A stretch of 64,000 nucleotides of DNA from Pyxidicoccus xibeiensis (GCF_024198175.1 NZ_JAJVKV010000018.1:104630-168629); one strand, 5' to 3'. Counted from the stretch's first letter, positions 1 through 10,240 are shown. Translations and numbers: made by a program. Notes: generated by a model from the sequence alone, not told the origin.

Positions 1-2
1 AC

Positions 3-464
3 GTGCCCGAGCTGGCCAAGCACTTCCTGGAGCGCTCCAACGCCCGCAGCCCCAAGCCCAAGCGCCTGTCGGCCTCCGCCGTGGCCCACCTGATGGGCTA
101 CAACTTCCCCGGCAACGTGCGTGAGCTGGAGAACCTGGTGGAGCAGGCCGCCGCCCTGGCCGAGAATGACGAGCTGCTCCCCGAGGACTTCCCCCTGCGC
201 CAGGGGCGCCTCACCCCCTCGCACGGCACCCCCAGCGTGGCCTTCCTCGACGGGCAGGGGGGCGGCGGCCGCCTCCCCAGCACCGGGCCCACCCTGGCCG
301 AGGTGGTGGAAGAGGCCGAGCGCCACGCCATCACCCAGGCCCTGGAGCGCCACGGCGTGGACCTGGCCCGCGTCGCGGACGAGCTGGGCGTCTCCTCCAC
401 CACCCTGTGGCGGAAGATGAAGCGCCTCAACCTCCGCCCGCCCCCCGAGCCGGCACGCGAGTAG
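3..464 (+). CDS. pxrR: Sigma-54 enhancer-binding regulator, C-terminal part (PxrR-like), 5' truncated by window
   Basis: Only the last ~153 residues are in the window; the frame is open to the left edge, so the true start lies outside. The fragment carries the end of an AAA+ sigma-54 activator domain (NFPGNVRELENLV, the sensor-II/NVREL region, about residues 36-48). After a Gly-rich linker comes a FIS-type helix-turn-helix (AITQALERHG, then VADELGVSSTTLWRKMKRL). Such proteins open sigma-54 promoters. A near-consensus sigma-54 promoter lies 220 bp downstream, driving a small RNA. From memory, M. xanthus pxrR is an NtrC-like gene directly upstream of the sRNA gene pxr, with a GNAT gene after it, which is the order seen here. 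The family is certain; the PxrR name rests on synteny. Confidence 0.85.
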   Translation: MPELAKHFLERSNARSPKPKRLSASAVAHLMGYNFPGNVRELENLVEQAAALAENDELLPEDFPLRQGRLTPSHGTPSVAFLDGQGGGGRLPSTGPTLAEVVEEAERHAITQALERHGVDLARVADELGVSSTTLWRKMKRLNLRPPPEPARE

Positions 465-681
465 CGAGCCGCTCTCGCACGCGGCTGCAGGCGGAACTTT
501 TCCATGGATTCAGATCCGAAATGGGCGGGTTCATCGGTGAAAAGCGCAAGTGCCTGGATTTGCTCGCCATTTTCACATCTGCAACCGGATTTCAGTGCTG
601 CAATGCAATCGGCGGCGCCTGGCAGGGCAGGGCTCTTCGCCAAGTGCTTGAGAAAACTGGACTTTGCCCGCGCGCGGGCCC

Positions 682-697
682 TGGCACGGGGGCTGCT
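682..697 (+). promoter_or_regulatory. Sigma-54 (-24/-12) promoter of the Pxr-like sRNA
   Basis: TGGCACG-GGGG-CTGCT matches the sigma-54 consensus TGGCACG-N4-TTGCW at all but one position. The GG (683-684) and GC (695-696) elements have the required spacing. Transcription would begin near 706-709. It lies downstream of a sigma-54 activator gene and upstream of a short terminated transcript. Confidence 0.85.
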
Positions 698-706
698 ATA
701 GGGATG

Positions 707-829
707 GGCGGGACACATCGAAGCGAGGCTGAAGGCGGTTCCCCCCCACCCCTTCAGCACTTCCGGTGAGTCACCTTGAGAAGACCCGCGGCCCGGCACC
801 CTCATGGGGTGTCGGGCCGCCTTCTTTTC
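707..829 (+). ncRNA. pxr: Pxr-like developmental small RNA
   Basis: A non-coding transcript of about 120 nt lies between the sigma-54 promoter (682-697) and a strong intrinsic terminator (788-830). A first stem-loop is formed by GCTGAAGG (728-735) and CCTTCAGC (751-758), with a run of exactly seven C (741-747) in the loop. The terminator forms the last stem. M. xanthus Pxr, as I recall, is a ~130-nt sigma-54-dependent sRNA that blocks fruiting-body development when nutrients are present. Its published suppressor mutation lies in a seven-C run. The flanking genes (NtrC-like upstream, GNAT downstream) also agree. The 5' end is estimated from the promoter, not mapped. Confidence 0.85.
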
Positions 830-830
830 T
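788..830 (+). terminator. Intrinsic terminator of the sRNA
   Basis: GCGGCCCGGCACCC (788-801) pairs with GGGTGTCGGGCCGC (807-820) with one G-T wobble, a 5-nt loop, and a following CTTCTTTTCT. It ends the sRNA 60 bp before the GNAT start, so the GNAT gene needs read-through or its own promoter. Confidence 0.9.
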
Positions 831-891
831 ACGTCCGGACAGGCTTTCCGCTACCGTCATTCTCCACTCCAGCCTCCAGGAGGGGTGGTAG

Positions 892-1749
892 ATGAAAGTG
901 GAAGTGGGACAAAGGGTACCACTGTGGGTGCTGAGGCCCGGGCGAGCAGAGGACCACGCAACCTTCGTGCGCCTGTTCGCGGAGCTGGGGGTGGAAGACC
1001 CGCCGCCTCCCGAGGCCGTGTGGGCGGCGGAGCTCGCGCCGATGACTGTCTTCGCGGAAGGGCCGGAGGGGCAGGTGGTGGCCTACGCGGCGGCGGACCC
1101 GATGGGCGAGCTGGGCTACGTGGGACAGCTGGTGGTGGACCCCCGCGCCCGGGGCCAGGGGCTGGGCCGGTGGATGATGGAGCGGCTGGCGGAGCGCCTC
1201 CGGGGGCAGGGCTGCCAGCGCTGGGCGCTGATGGTGAAGCGGGACAACGCGACGGCGCTGGGCCTCTACACCTCGGTGGGGATGCGCCGCGTGCGGGAGG
1301 GGGTGACGCTCAAGGTGACGCGCGCCCACCTGGCCACGCTGCCGCCCGCGCCGGCGGGGCTGGACGTGGTGCCGGCGGCCCCGGCGGACTGGGCGCCGCT
1401 GACGGCGGCCTTCGGGATGATGCCGGGCAAGCTGGCGCGCTTCGCCACGCGCGCCTCGCACCAGCTGCTGCGGCTGGCGCAGGCGGGGACTCCGGGCGAG
1501 CTGGGGATGATGGACCTGCGCGCGGGCGCGCGGCTGCTGTTCCCCTTCTTCGCCGTGTCCCCGGGCCATGCGCGGGCGCTGCTGGAGTCCGCCTTCGCCC
1601 GGATGGGGGACGGGGTGGACGCCCTCACCGTGGTGCTGGCAGACGACGCGCGGCTGGAGGGCCTGCTGCGCGAGGCGGGCGCGCACGTGTGCCACGAGAC
1701 GTACGAGCTGCGCGGGCCGCTGCCGGGACTGCCGGGCGCGGGAGCCTGA
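892..1749 (+). CDS. GNAT-family N-acetyltransferase
   Basis: This 285-aa protein should transfer an acetyl group from acetyl-CoA to an unknown amine. The N-terminal half is a complete GNAT fold: the acetyl-CoA loop is VVDPRARGQGLG (residues 81-92, R-x-x-G-x-G pattern), and motif B is NATALGLYTSVGM (119-131). The second half (about 145-285) has no clear acetyl-CoA loop and may be a degenerate second GNAT unit. The ATG has a good ribosome site (AGGAGGGG, ~10 bp upstream). It follows the sRNA terminator and is convergent with nuoN. The substrate cannot be told from sequence. Confidence 0.9.
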   Translation: MKVEVGQRVPLWVLRPGRAEDHATFVRLFAELGVEDPPPPEAVWAAELAPMTVFAEGPEGQVVAYAAADPMGELGYVGQLVVDPRARGQGLGRWMMERLAERLRGQGCQRWALMVKRDNATALGLYTSVGMRRVREGVTLKVTRAHLATLPPAPAGLDVVPAAPADWAPLTAAFGMMPGKLARFATRASHQLLRLAQAGTPGELGMMDLRAGARLLFPFFAVSPGHARALLESAFARMGDGVDALTVVLADDARLEGLLREAGAHVCHETYELRGPLPGLPGAGA

Positions 1750-1756
1750 AACGACG

Positions 1757-1789
1757 ACGCCCGCCCGGGCACGAGGCCGGGGCGGGCGT
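1757..1789. terminator. Bidirectional stem-loop between GNAT gene and nuoN
   Basis: ACGCCCGCCC (1757-1766) and GGGCGGGCGT (1780-1789) form a perfect 10-bp stem in the 73-bp gap between convergent genes. There is only a short T run, so its efficiency is uncertain. Confidence 0.6.
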
Positions 1790-1822
1790 GGCTTTCGTCG
1801 AGCCTGGAGCCTGGAGCCGGGG

Positions 1823-3382
1823 CTACCGGCCGAAGAGGGTGCTGGCCTGCATCAGCCAGCCCATGACGGGGCCGGGGATGATGCCCAGCACCACCACGGC
1901 GGCGGTGGACAGCACCAGCGCCGTCTCGGTGGCCCAGCTGCGCTCGAGCGTCAGCGCGCCCTCGGGCACCGGGCGCATGAACATGTAGACCACCACGCGC
2001 AGGTAGTAATAGACGCCCGCGGCGCTGGAGAGCACGCCGACGATGGTGAGGCCGATGAGGCCCACGTCCACCGCGCTCTGGAAGATGAGCAGCTTGCTCA
2101 TGAAGCCGATGGTGGGAGGAATCCCGCCCAGCGACAGCATGAAGGCCGCCATGGCGAAGGCCCAGCCCGGCCGGCGCTGCGCCAGCCCGCTGAAGCGCTC
2201 CAAGTCCCACGCGGTGCCCTTGTCCTCGTCCTCGCGGCGCTCCAGCACGGACACCAGGGTGAAGGCGCCCACCGCGCTGAAGGTATAGGCCAGCAGGTAG
2301 TAGAGGATGCCGCGCAGCGCCTCCGAGCGGGCCAGGTCCAGCGGGGTGCCGCCCGTCAGCGCGGAGGCACCCAGCAGGCGGAACTGCTCGCCCGGCGCGT
2401 TGACGAAGAGGGCGGCCACGCCCATCAGCAGATAGCCGGCGTGGGCAATGGACGAGTACGCCAGCATGCGCTTCACGTTGCGCTGCGGAATGGCGAGCAG
2501 GTTGCCCACCACCATGGTCAGGAAGGCCAGGGTGGAGAACAGCACCAGCAGCATCTGCGGGTCGATGCCCTTGCCCACGGTGATGAAGACACGGACCATG
2601 CACGCGAAGGCCGCCGCCTTCACGCCCGCGCTCATCAGCGCGGTGACGGGCGTGGGCGCGCCCTCGTACACGTCCGGCGTCCACATGTGGAACGGCACCG
2701 CGGCCACCTTGAACGCGAAGCCCGCGCCCAGGAGGATGACGCCCGCGTACACCAGCGCCGGCTGGCTGTTCATGGCCTGGCCCAGCGGGCCCACCATGGC
2801 CGTCAGCTGCGTGGTGCCGGTGGCGCCGTACAGCAGCGCCGCGCCGTACAGCAGCACCGCGGACGAGAAGGCGCCGAGGATGAAGTACTTGAAGCCCGCC
2901 TCGCTCGGCCGCGTGCCGCGGCGCAGGTAGGACGTCAGCGCGTACGTCGCGATGGAGAGCACCTCCACGTTGACGAAGATGGTGATGAGCTCGTTGGACA
3001 TCGCCAAGAGGCTCATGCCCGCCGTGGCGAACAGCATCAGCGCGTAGAACTCACCGCGCTCCGCGCCGCGCCGGCGCAGGAAGCTCACGGAGCTCAGCGC
3101 CGCCAGCCCCAGGCCCACGCACAGCACGAAAGTGAGGAAGCTGGAGAACGGGTCCAGCACGCCGTAGCCGAGCATCACCTCCTGCGGGGGCTCGAACATC
3201 AGCGCCAGCGAGCCGATGCCCGCGGCCACCGCCGTCGCCACCGTGAGCACCGCCTGGTAGGAGCGCGACGAGGTGGCGGCGAGGAACACCTCCGACAGCA
3301 GCAGCACGGAGGCGCTCACCACCATGAGGATGGCGGGCAGCAGCGGGAGGAAGTCTGCCAGGGTGAGGTTGGGCAGGTTCAT
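1823..3382 (-). CDS. nuoN: NADH-quinone oxidoreductase subunit N
   Basis: This is one of the three antiporter-like proton-pumping membrane subunits of respiratory complex I. The 519-aa product has about 14 hydrophobic segments. It carries the conserved proton-translocation module with AAVPFHMWTPDVYEGAPTP (about residues 225-243), where Lys, Trp and Asp/Glu line the channel, and the AIPQRNVKRMLAYSSIAHAGY segment (about 300-320). It is the last gene of the nuoE-F-J-K-L-M-N operon, 18 bp after nuoM. Length is within the normal range (about 480-520). Confidence 0.95.
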   Translation of the reverse strand: MNLPNLTLADFLPLLPAILMVVSASVLLLSEVFLAATSSRSYQAVLTVATAVAAGIGSLALMFEPPQEVMLGYGVLDPFSSFLTFVLCVGLGLAALSSVSFLRRRGAERGEFYALMLFATAGMSLLAMSNELITIFVNVEVLSIATYALTSYLRRGTRPSEAGFKYFILGAFSSAVLLYGAALLYGATGTTQLTAMVGPLGQAMNSQPALVYAGVILLGAGFAFKVAAVPFHMWTPDVYEGAPTPVTALMSAGVKAAAFACMVRVFITVGKGIDPQMLLVLFSTLAFLTMVVGNLLAIPQRNVKRMLAYSSIAHAGYLLMGVAALFVNAPGEQFRLLGASALTGGTPLDLARSEALRGILYYLLAYTFSAVGAFTLVSVLERREDEDKGTAWDLERFSGLAQRRPGWAFAMAAFMLSLGGIPPTIGFMSKLLIFQSAVDVGLIGLTIVGVLSSAAGVYYYLRVVVYMFMRPVPEGALTLERSWATETALVLSTAAVVVLGIIPGPVMGWLMQASTLFGR

Positions 3383-3400
3383 GTTGGGAGCTCTGTCGGC

Positions 3401-5125
3401 CTACTGCCGCGGCGAGGGGACGGCGGCCAGGGGAAGGGGCGCGGACGGCCCGGCGGCGGTGGGGCTCGCGGGCAGCGACATCACCTCCACGCGGACCTGG
3501 TCCGCCTGCACCGTGGCCCCCGGGGTGCCCACGCGGGCACGGGCCAGGAAGCGGTCGGTGGACGGGGAGATGCGGTCCAGGAAGGGCTGCGGCATCAGCC
3601 CCATCACCACCACGAGGATGATGAAGGGCAGCACGGTGAGCCCCTCGCGCAGGTTCATGTCCCGCAGGTGCTGGTTCTCCCGGTGGGTGAGCCCGCCGAA
3701 GAACACCTTCTGCACCATCCACAGCATGTACGCCGCGCCGAGGATGACGCCCAGCGTGGCGAACGCGCCGAACACCGCCGTCAGGTGGGGATTGCCGGCC
3801 GCGGCGCCCAGGTCGCTCTTGAAGGTACCCAGCAGCACCAGGAACTCGCCGATGAAGCCGTTGGTGCCCGGCACCGCCACGGACGAGAAGGTGATGATGA
3901 CGAAGGCCGCGGTGAACACCGGCATCACCTTCGCGATGCCGCCGAAGTCCGCCATCAGGCGGGTGTGGCGCCGCTCGTAGAGGTAGCCGAACAGGAGGAA
4001 CAGCGCGCCCGTGGACACGCCGTGGTTGAGCATCTGGTACGCGCTGCCCGTGGCGCCCTCGGCCGTCAGCGCGAGGATGCCCAGCATGCAGTAGCCCAGG
4101 TGGCTCACCGACGAGTACGCAATCAGCTTCTTGATGTCCCGCTGCGCCAGGCACATCAGCGCGCCGTAGACGATGCCGATGATGGACAGCGTCGCCAGGA
4201 ACGGGCGCGCCTGCTGCGCGGCCACCGGGAAGAAGGGAATCGCGAAGCGCCAGAACCCGAACGTCCCCATCTTCAGCATGACGCCGGCCAGAATCATGGA
4301 GCCGGCCACCGGCGCCTGCACGTGCGCGTCCGGCAGCCACGTGTGCACCGGCCACATGGGCACCTTGATGGCGAACGCCAGCGCGAAGGCCGCGAACAGC
4401 CAGGGGCCCCAGCCGTGGAGCGTCCGCGCCAGGCCGGTGAGCGAGTCACATGCTCCCTCCGGCCCCGCCACGCACGTGGACAGCTGGCGGTTGGCATCCA
4501 GCAGGCCGTTGTAGATGGCCGCGTAGTCGAACGAGCGGCCACCCGCGGGCCCGCTGATGAAGTACACGGCGACGATGGCCACCAGCATCAGCAGCGAGCC
4601 GGCCAGCGTGTAGAGGAAGAACTTCACCGCCGCCATCTGGCGGTCCTCGGCGCCCCACACACCCACCATGAGGTACATGGGGATGAGCATGGCCTCGAAG
4701 AAGATGTAGAAGAGCAGCACGTCCAGCGACACCAGCGCGCCCAGCATCGTCGTCTGGAGTACCAGCAGCGCCAGGTGGAACTCCTTGATGCGGTGGCTGA
4801 TGTACGTGGTGGAGGCCAGCACCACCAGGGGGCCCAGGAAGACGGTGAGCAACAGCAGGCTCACCGCCAGGCCGTCCACGCCCACGTGGTAGCTGGTGCC
4901 GAACATCTCGAACCAGGGCACCCGGTACTCGAGCTGGAACTCCGGCCCGCCCGGCACGTACCGCAGGTACGCCCAGACCCCGAAGATGGCGTCCACCACC
5001 ATGCCGATGAACGTGACGGTGCGAATCTGCCCCGACTCGCCCGCGGGCAGGAGCAGCACCAGCGCCGCGAAGACGAGCGGCAGGAAGACGACGAGGTTGA
5101 GCAGGTGGTTGTCGAAGAAGCTCAT
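3401..5125 (-). CDS. nuoM: NADH-quinone oxidoreductase subunit M
   Basis: A 574-aa antiporter-like subunit of complex I. Family hallmarks include AFAIKVPMWPVHTWLPDAHVQAP (the Lys-containing broken helix) and QRDIKKLIAYSSVSHLGYCMLGI. I chose the ATG at 5125 (MSFFDNHLLN...) instead of the longer frame. It overlaps the nuoL stop by 4 bp (ATGA), the usual translational coupling, and upstream residues are Arg/Gly-rich nuoL shadow. The C-terminus has a Pro/Ala-rich tail of about 40 residues beyond the last membrane helix, longer than in E. coli. Confidence 0.95.
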   Translation of the reverse strand: MSFFDNHLLNLVVFLPLVFAALVLLLPAGESGQIRTVTFIGMVVDAIFGVWAYLRYVPGGPEFQLEYRVPWFEMFGTSYHVGVDGLAVSLLLLTVFLGPLVVLASTTYISHRIKEFHLALLVLQTTMLGALVSLDVLLFYIFFEAMLIPMYLMVGVWGAEDRQMAAVKFFLYTLAGSLLMLVAIVAVYFISGPAGGRSFDYAAIYNGLLDANRQLSTCVAGPEGACDSLTGLARTLHGWGPWLFAAFALAFAIKVPMWPVHTWLPDAHVQAPVAGSMILAGVMLKMGTFGFWRFAIPFFPVAAQQARPFLATLSIIGIVYGALMCLAQRDIKKLIAYSSVSHLGYCMLGILALTAEGATGSAYQMLNHGVSTGALFLLFGYLYERRHTRLMADFGGIAKVMPVFTAAFVIITFSSVAVPGTNGFIGEFLVLLGTFKSDLGAAAGNPHLTAVFGAFATLGVILGAAYMLWMVQKVFFGGLTHRENQHLRDMNLREGLTVLPFIILVVVMGLMPQPFLDRISPSTDRFLARARVGTPGATVQADQVRVEVMSLPASPTAAGPSAPLPLAAVPSPRQ

Positions 5126-7368
5126 TGCATCACCTGGATGAGGGCGTAGGCCACGCCGCCCAGCAGGGCGAGGGCCATCACTGCGGCGTAGGCCTGGGCG
5201 TCGCCCGTCTGGACGTAGCGCAGCGCGCTGCCCACGCGCGCCGTCACCCACGCCGTGCCGCGGACCGCCACGGTGTCGATGAGGAGCGCGTCCACCACGC
5301 GGAAGAGGATGAAGCTCATGAACTTCACGGGCCGGATGACGACCAGCTCGTACAGCTCATCCACGTAGAACTTGTTCTGCGCCGTGCGGCGCACCGCCCG
5401 GGCGAAGGCCGGGGCCGGCTGGCCCACGCGCGCCGGGAAGAACTTCAGGTACAGGAAGGCCGCCACCGCGCCGCCCGACACCGCCACCAGCCAGGCGAAG
5501 ACGTAGTCGCCGAGGCCGGGCACGCTGGTGTCCAGCTGCACCGTCTTCGCCGTGCTGGCGATGCGCGCCGCCACGCCGAACACCGGGAGCAGGAAGTTCT
5601 CGAACACCGGCTGCGGGCGGCCGTCGCCGGGCGCGCGCATCAGCGGGAGCGCGTACACCAGGGCCACCACGCTGAGCACCGCCAGCACCACCAGCGGCAG
5701 CGTCATCTGCCAGGCGCTCTCGTGCGCGTGCTCGATCTTCGCCTCCGGCGAGCGCCGGCCCTCGAAGGTGAGCAGGTACAGGCGCATCATGTAGAAGGCC
5801 GTGCACGCCGCGATGAACAGGCCCAGGTAGTAGACGGTGCCGGACACCCACTCCAGCCCGGCCAGCTTGTTCAGGTGCACGCCGTGGAAGATGGCGTCCT
5901 TGGAGAAGAAGCCGGACAGCGGGACGATGCCGGTGATTGCCAGCGTGGCCACCAGGAAGGTGCCCCACGTCCAGCGCATCTCCTTGCGCAGCCCGCCCAG
6001 CTTCTTGATGTCCGTCTCGTCCGCGTTGCCGTGCATCACGCTGCCGGCGCCGAGGAAGAGGCACGCCTTGAAGAACGCGTGCGTCACCAGGTGCAGCACC
6101 GCCGCCCAGAAGACGCCCATGCCCACGCCCATGAACATGATGCCCAGCTGGGACACCGTGGAGTAGGCGAGCACCTTCTTGATGTCGTCCTGCGCGAAGG
6201 CGATGAGCGCCGCCAGCAGCGCGGTGAGCGCGCCGATGATGGCCACCGTGGCCATGGCGGTGGGGCTCAGCACCAGCAGCGCGGACATGCGGCTGAAGAG
6301 GTAGACGCCCGCGGTCACCATCGTCGCCGCGTGGATGAGGGCGGAGACCGGCGTGGGGCCGGCCATGGCGTCCGGCAGCCAGACGTAGAGCGGCAGCTGC
6401 GCGCTCTTGCCCGCCGCGCCCAGCAGGAACAGCAGCATGGCCGCCGTCATCACCCCGCCGAAGGTGTAGCCCGCCAGGGGGCCCTCCTCGATGGGAGTGG
6501 TCAGGTCCACCTTGTCGGTGCCCGCGTCCGTCAGGCCCTCGGCCATCTTCTCCAGGCCCTTGAAGTTGACGGGGCCGTGCTTCTCCAGCGCCGCCTCGAA
6601 GCGGGGGCCGCTGGCGCCGGCGTTGGCGAAGTCCGCGGAGTTCGCCTGGCGCGTGAAGGCCGCCATCAGCAGCACCAGCAGGAACGTGCCGATGAGGAAG
6701 GCGAAGTCGCCGATGCGGTTGGTGATGAAGGCCTTGCGCCCCGCCCAGGCCTTGGCCGGGTCCGTGTACCAGAAGCCGATGAGCAGGTAGCTGGCCATGC
6801 CCACGCCCTCCCAGCCCACGAACAGCAGGACGAGGTTGTCGGCCAGCACCAGCGTCAGCATCGCCGCGACGAACAGGTTGAGGTACGCGAAGTACCGCCA
6901 GTACCCGTCGTCGTGCTCCATGTAGCTGGTGGAGTACAGGTGGATGAGGAAGCCCACGCCGGTGATGACCAGCAGCAGGATGCCGGACAGGTGGTCCACC
7001 GCCAGCCCGAAGTTCACCCGGAAGTCGCCCGCGGCGAACCACGTGCCGTAGTCATACGACAGGGCGTACTTGACGTAGTCCGCTTCGATTCCGAACGGGT
7101 TCTTGTAGAAGGCCAGCAGGCGTCGCACGCCCCCGACCTCGGCCGTGTGGCTGGTGGCCCAGAAGGCCAGCACGCTCAGCACGAAGGCGCCGCCCACCGC
7201 CGCGCAGGCGATGAGGTGCACGTTGGCGCGGCCCAGCATCCGGCCGAACACGCCGCAGATGAACGCGCCCAGCAGCGGCAGCGCGATGATGAGCCACAGC
7301 GAGGGCTCCATCAGCTCGGGCGGGACGGGCGCCGTCTGGAGGAAATTGGCGAGGGTCGCGAGGGTCAT
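5122..7368 (-). CDS. nuoL: NADH-quinone oxidoreductase subunit L
   Basis: The distal proton-pumping subunit of complex I, 748 aa. It includes the long lateral helix and C-terminal anchor expected after the antiporter core. Family motifs include VGWEGVGMASYLLIGFW, KSAQLPLYVWLPDAMAGPTPVSALIHAATMVTAGVYL and AQDDIKKVLAYSTVSQLG. Compared with E. coli NuoL (613 aa) it is enlarged, partly by a charged insert at about residues 240-300 (FEAALEKHGPVNFKGLEKMAEGL region) between membrane segments. It starts 23 bp after nuoK and is translationally coupled to nuoM. Confidence 0.95.
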   Translation of the reverse strand: MTLATLANFLQTAPVPPELMEPSLWLIIALPLLGAFICGVFGRMLGRANVHLIACAAVGGAFVLSVLAFWATSHTAEVGGVRRLLAFYKNPFGIEADYVKYALSYDYGTWFAAGDFRVNFGLAVDHLSGILLLVITGVGFLIHLYSTSYMEHDDGYWRYFAYLNLFVAAMLTLVLADNLVLLFVGWEGVGMASYLLIGFWYTDPAKAWAGRKAFITNRIGDFAFLIGTFLLVLLMAAFTRQANSADFANAGASGPRFEAALEKHGPVNFKGLEKMAEGLTDAGTDKVDLTTPIEEGPLAGYTFGGVMTAAMLLFLLGAAGKSAQLPLYVWLPDAMAGPTPVSALIHAATMVTAGVYLFSRMSALLVLSPTAMATVAIIGALTALLAALIAFAQDDIKKVLAYSTVSQLGIMFMGVGMGVFWAAVLHLVTHAFFKACLFLGAGSVMHGNADETDIKKLGGLRKEMRWTWGTFLVATLAITGIVPLSGFFSKDAIFHGVHLNKLAGLEWVSGTVYYLGLFIAACTAFYMMRLYLLTFEGRRSPEAKIEHAHESAWQMTLPLVVLAVLSVVALVYALPLMRAPGDGRPQPVFENFLLPVFGVAARIASTAKTVQLDTSVPGLGDYVFAWLVAVSGGAVAAFLYLKFFPARVGQPAPAFARAVRRTAQNKFYVDELYELVVIRPVKFMSFILFRVVDALLIDTVAVRGTAWVTARVGSALRYVQTGDAQAYAAVMALALLGGVAYALIQVMQ

Positions 7369-7391
7369 GAGAGAGAGGGCTCCTGGCGGCG

Positions 7392-7694
7392 TCAGTGCTT
7401 CATCGTCCGGATGTCTTCCACCAGGACGCTGCCCCGACTGCGGAACACGGCGATGACGATGGCCAGGCCGATGGCCGCCTCGGCCGCCGCCACCGCGATG
7501 ACGAAGAAGGCGGAGACGTGGCCGACGCTGTCACCGCGCATGCGGGCGAACGCCAGGAACGTCAGGTTCGCCGCGTTGAGCATCAGCTCCACGCACATGA
7601 AGACGACCAGTGCGTTGCGCCGCACGAGGACGCCGAACATGCCCATGCAGAACAGCGCGGCGGCAAGCAGGAGGTAGTAGGTGATGGGAACCAT
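7392..7694 (-). CDS. nuoK: NADH-quinone oxidoreductase subunit K
   Basis: A small three-helix membrane subunit of complex I (100 aa, the usual length). The conserved Glu residues needed for proton transfer are visible in VVFMCVELMLNAANLTFLAF and in VAAAEAAIGLAIVIAVFR. I chose the start at MVPITYYLLLAAALF because it gives the family length. The upstream in-frame start at 7739 would add 15 residues that look non-conserved. Confidence 0.93.
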   Translation of the reverse strand: MVPITYYLLLAAALFCMGMFGVLVRRNALVVFMCVELMLNAANLTFLAFARMRGDSVGHVSAFFVIAVAAAEAAIGLAIVIAVFRSRGSVLVEDIRTMKH

Positions 7695-7769
7695 GGGCCG
7701 ATTCGGGGCCTCGCGGGCGGCTACCGTGTGGGCCGCCATCTAGCACAGAAAGTTGTCGGGGGACGGCGA

Positions 7770-8272
7770 TCAGATTCGCGACTTGGCCACCACGACCGCG
7801 CCCACCATGGCCACCAGCAGCAGCAGGCTCACCGCTTCGAAGGGAAACAACCACTGGGTGAAGATGGCCTGCCCCAGGTTGCCCATGGTGCCGAAGGTGG
7901 CCTGCGCCTCCGTGCTCATGGGCGCGACCTCGCCGGGCACCTTCGACAGGATGATGGCCAGCACGGCCAGCAGTCCCACCGTCGCCCCGCCGCCGGCGAT
8001 GCGCGCCAGCGTGGGCCGGCCCCGCGTGGGGGACTCGCCCAGGTTGAGCAGCATGATGACGAAGAGGAAGAGCACCATGATGGCGCCCGCGTACACGAGC
8101 ACCTGCAGCACGGCCACGGTGTGCGCCCACAGCAGCACGTAGATGCCGGCCAGGAAGAAGAACGTGGACACCAGCGCCATGGCCGAGTTGATGGGGCTGC
8201 GCGCGAAGATGACCATGCCGGCCGACAGCAGCGTCAGGAGCGCGAACGCCCCGAAGAGGATGAGCTCGATGT

Positions 8273-8276
<4 letters not shown>
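7770..8276 (-). CDS. nuoJ: NADH-quinone oxidoreductase subunit J
   Basis: A 168-aa complex I membrane subunit with five hydrophobic segments. It contains the family signatures FARSPINSAMALVSTFFFLAGIYVLLWAHTVAVLQVLVYAGAIMVLFLFVIMLL, seen in parts at about residues 26-85. The start codon overlaps the nuoF stop by 4 bp (ATGA), so J is coupled directly to F. In most bacteria G, H and I lie between these two genes; here they do not. Confidence 0.94.
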
Positions 8277-9613
<1,337 letters not shown>

Positions 9614-9647
9614 GATGGTGACGTCCTGACAGAGAAGGGGTGGAGGA

Positions 9648-10136
9648 TCAGCTCAGCTTGGCGAGGATGGCGTCCAGCTTCGCCCGGGTGAGGCTCTCGT
9701 GATGATCCTCATTGATCTGCAGGCACGGCGCCGTACCGCACGAGGCCAGGCACTCGGTCTCCCGCAAGGTGAACTTCTCGTTGGCTTCACCTGCCTTGAG
9801 GCCGAGCTTCTCCTCCAGGTAGGCGAGCATCTTCTCCGCGCCCCAGAGCGAGCAGGAGAGGTTGGTGCACACGTCGATGACGTACTTCCCCGGCTTCTTG
9901 AGGTGGTACATCACGTAGAAGCTCGCCACTTCCATGGCGCGCTCGGGGGTGACCTGGAGGTGCTTGGCCACCAGGCGCAGTCCCTCGGGCGGGAGCCAAC
10001 CCTTGAGCTCCTGGAGCAGCCGCAGCGCCGGGAGCATGCCCGCGCTTTTGCGATCCGGAGGGTAGTGGGAGATGATCTCCGCGATTCCCGCGTCGAACTT
10101 CTTCTGCTCTTCAGGGGTGAACAGGGGCTCCGCCAT
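9648..10136 (-). CDS. nuoE: NADH-quinone oxidoreductase subunit E (2Fe-2S)
   Basis: The 24-kDa-type thioredoxin-fold subunit of the NADH dehydrogenase module, binding a 2Fe-2S cluster. The four ligands are visible as CTNLSC and CLASCG, with the usual spacing. The MAEPLFTPEEQ start gives 162 aa; an in-frame ATG 42 bp upstream (10178) also exists and neither has a strong ribosome site. It is the first gene of the operon, and its promoter lies in the 100-bp divergent gap to the PilZ-receiver gene. Confidence 0.93.
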   Translation of the reverse strand: MAEPLFTPEEQKKFDAGIAEIISHYPPDRKSAGMLPALRLLQELKGWLPPEGLRLVAKHLQVTPERAMEVASFYVMYHLKKPGKYVIDVCTNLSCSLWGAEKMLAYLEEKLGLKAGEANEKFTLRETECLASCGTAPCLQINEDHHESLTRAKLDAILAKLS

Positions 10137-10240
10137 GGCGGGGCGTACGTATTGCCCCAATGGCTTCGTTGTCAACATAAACCCTCGACGCTACACTGGG
10201 CGGCCATCAGCAAATTGCCGAGCGATTTCAACCCCTTGTT

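Noticed and set aside
3..464. The first gene as a complete small regulator starting at the GTG at position 3
   Set aside because: It lacks the sigma-54 GAFTGA and Walker regions, and the frame is open at the edge, so it is a fragment of a larger protein.
1568..5149. Plus-strand 1193-aa open frame opposite nuoN/nuoM
   Set aside because: It is His/Arg/Gln-rich and fully antisense to well-conserved nuo genes. Long antisense frames are expected in ~70% GC DNA.
5125..7677. Plus-strand 850-aa open frame opposite nuoL and nuoK
   Set aside because: Same reason: low-complexity shadow of a conserved membrane gene, with no domain or ribosome site.
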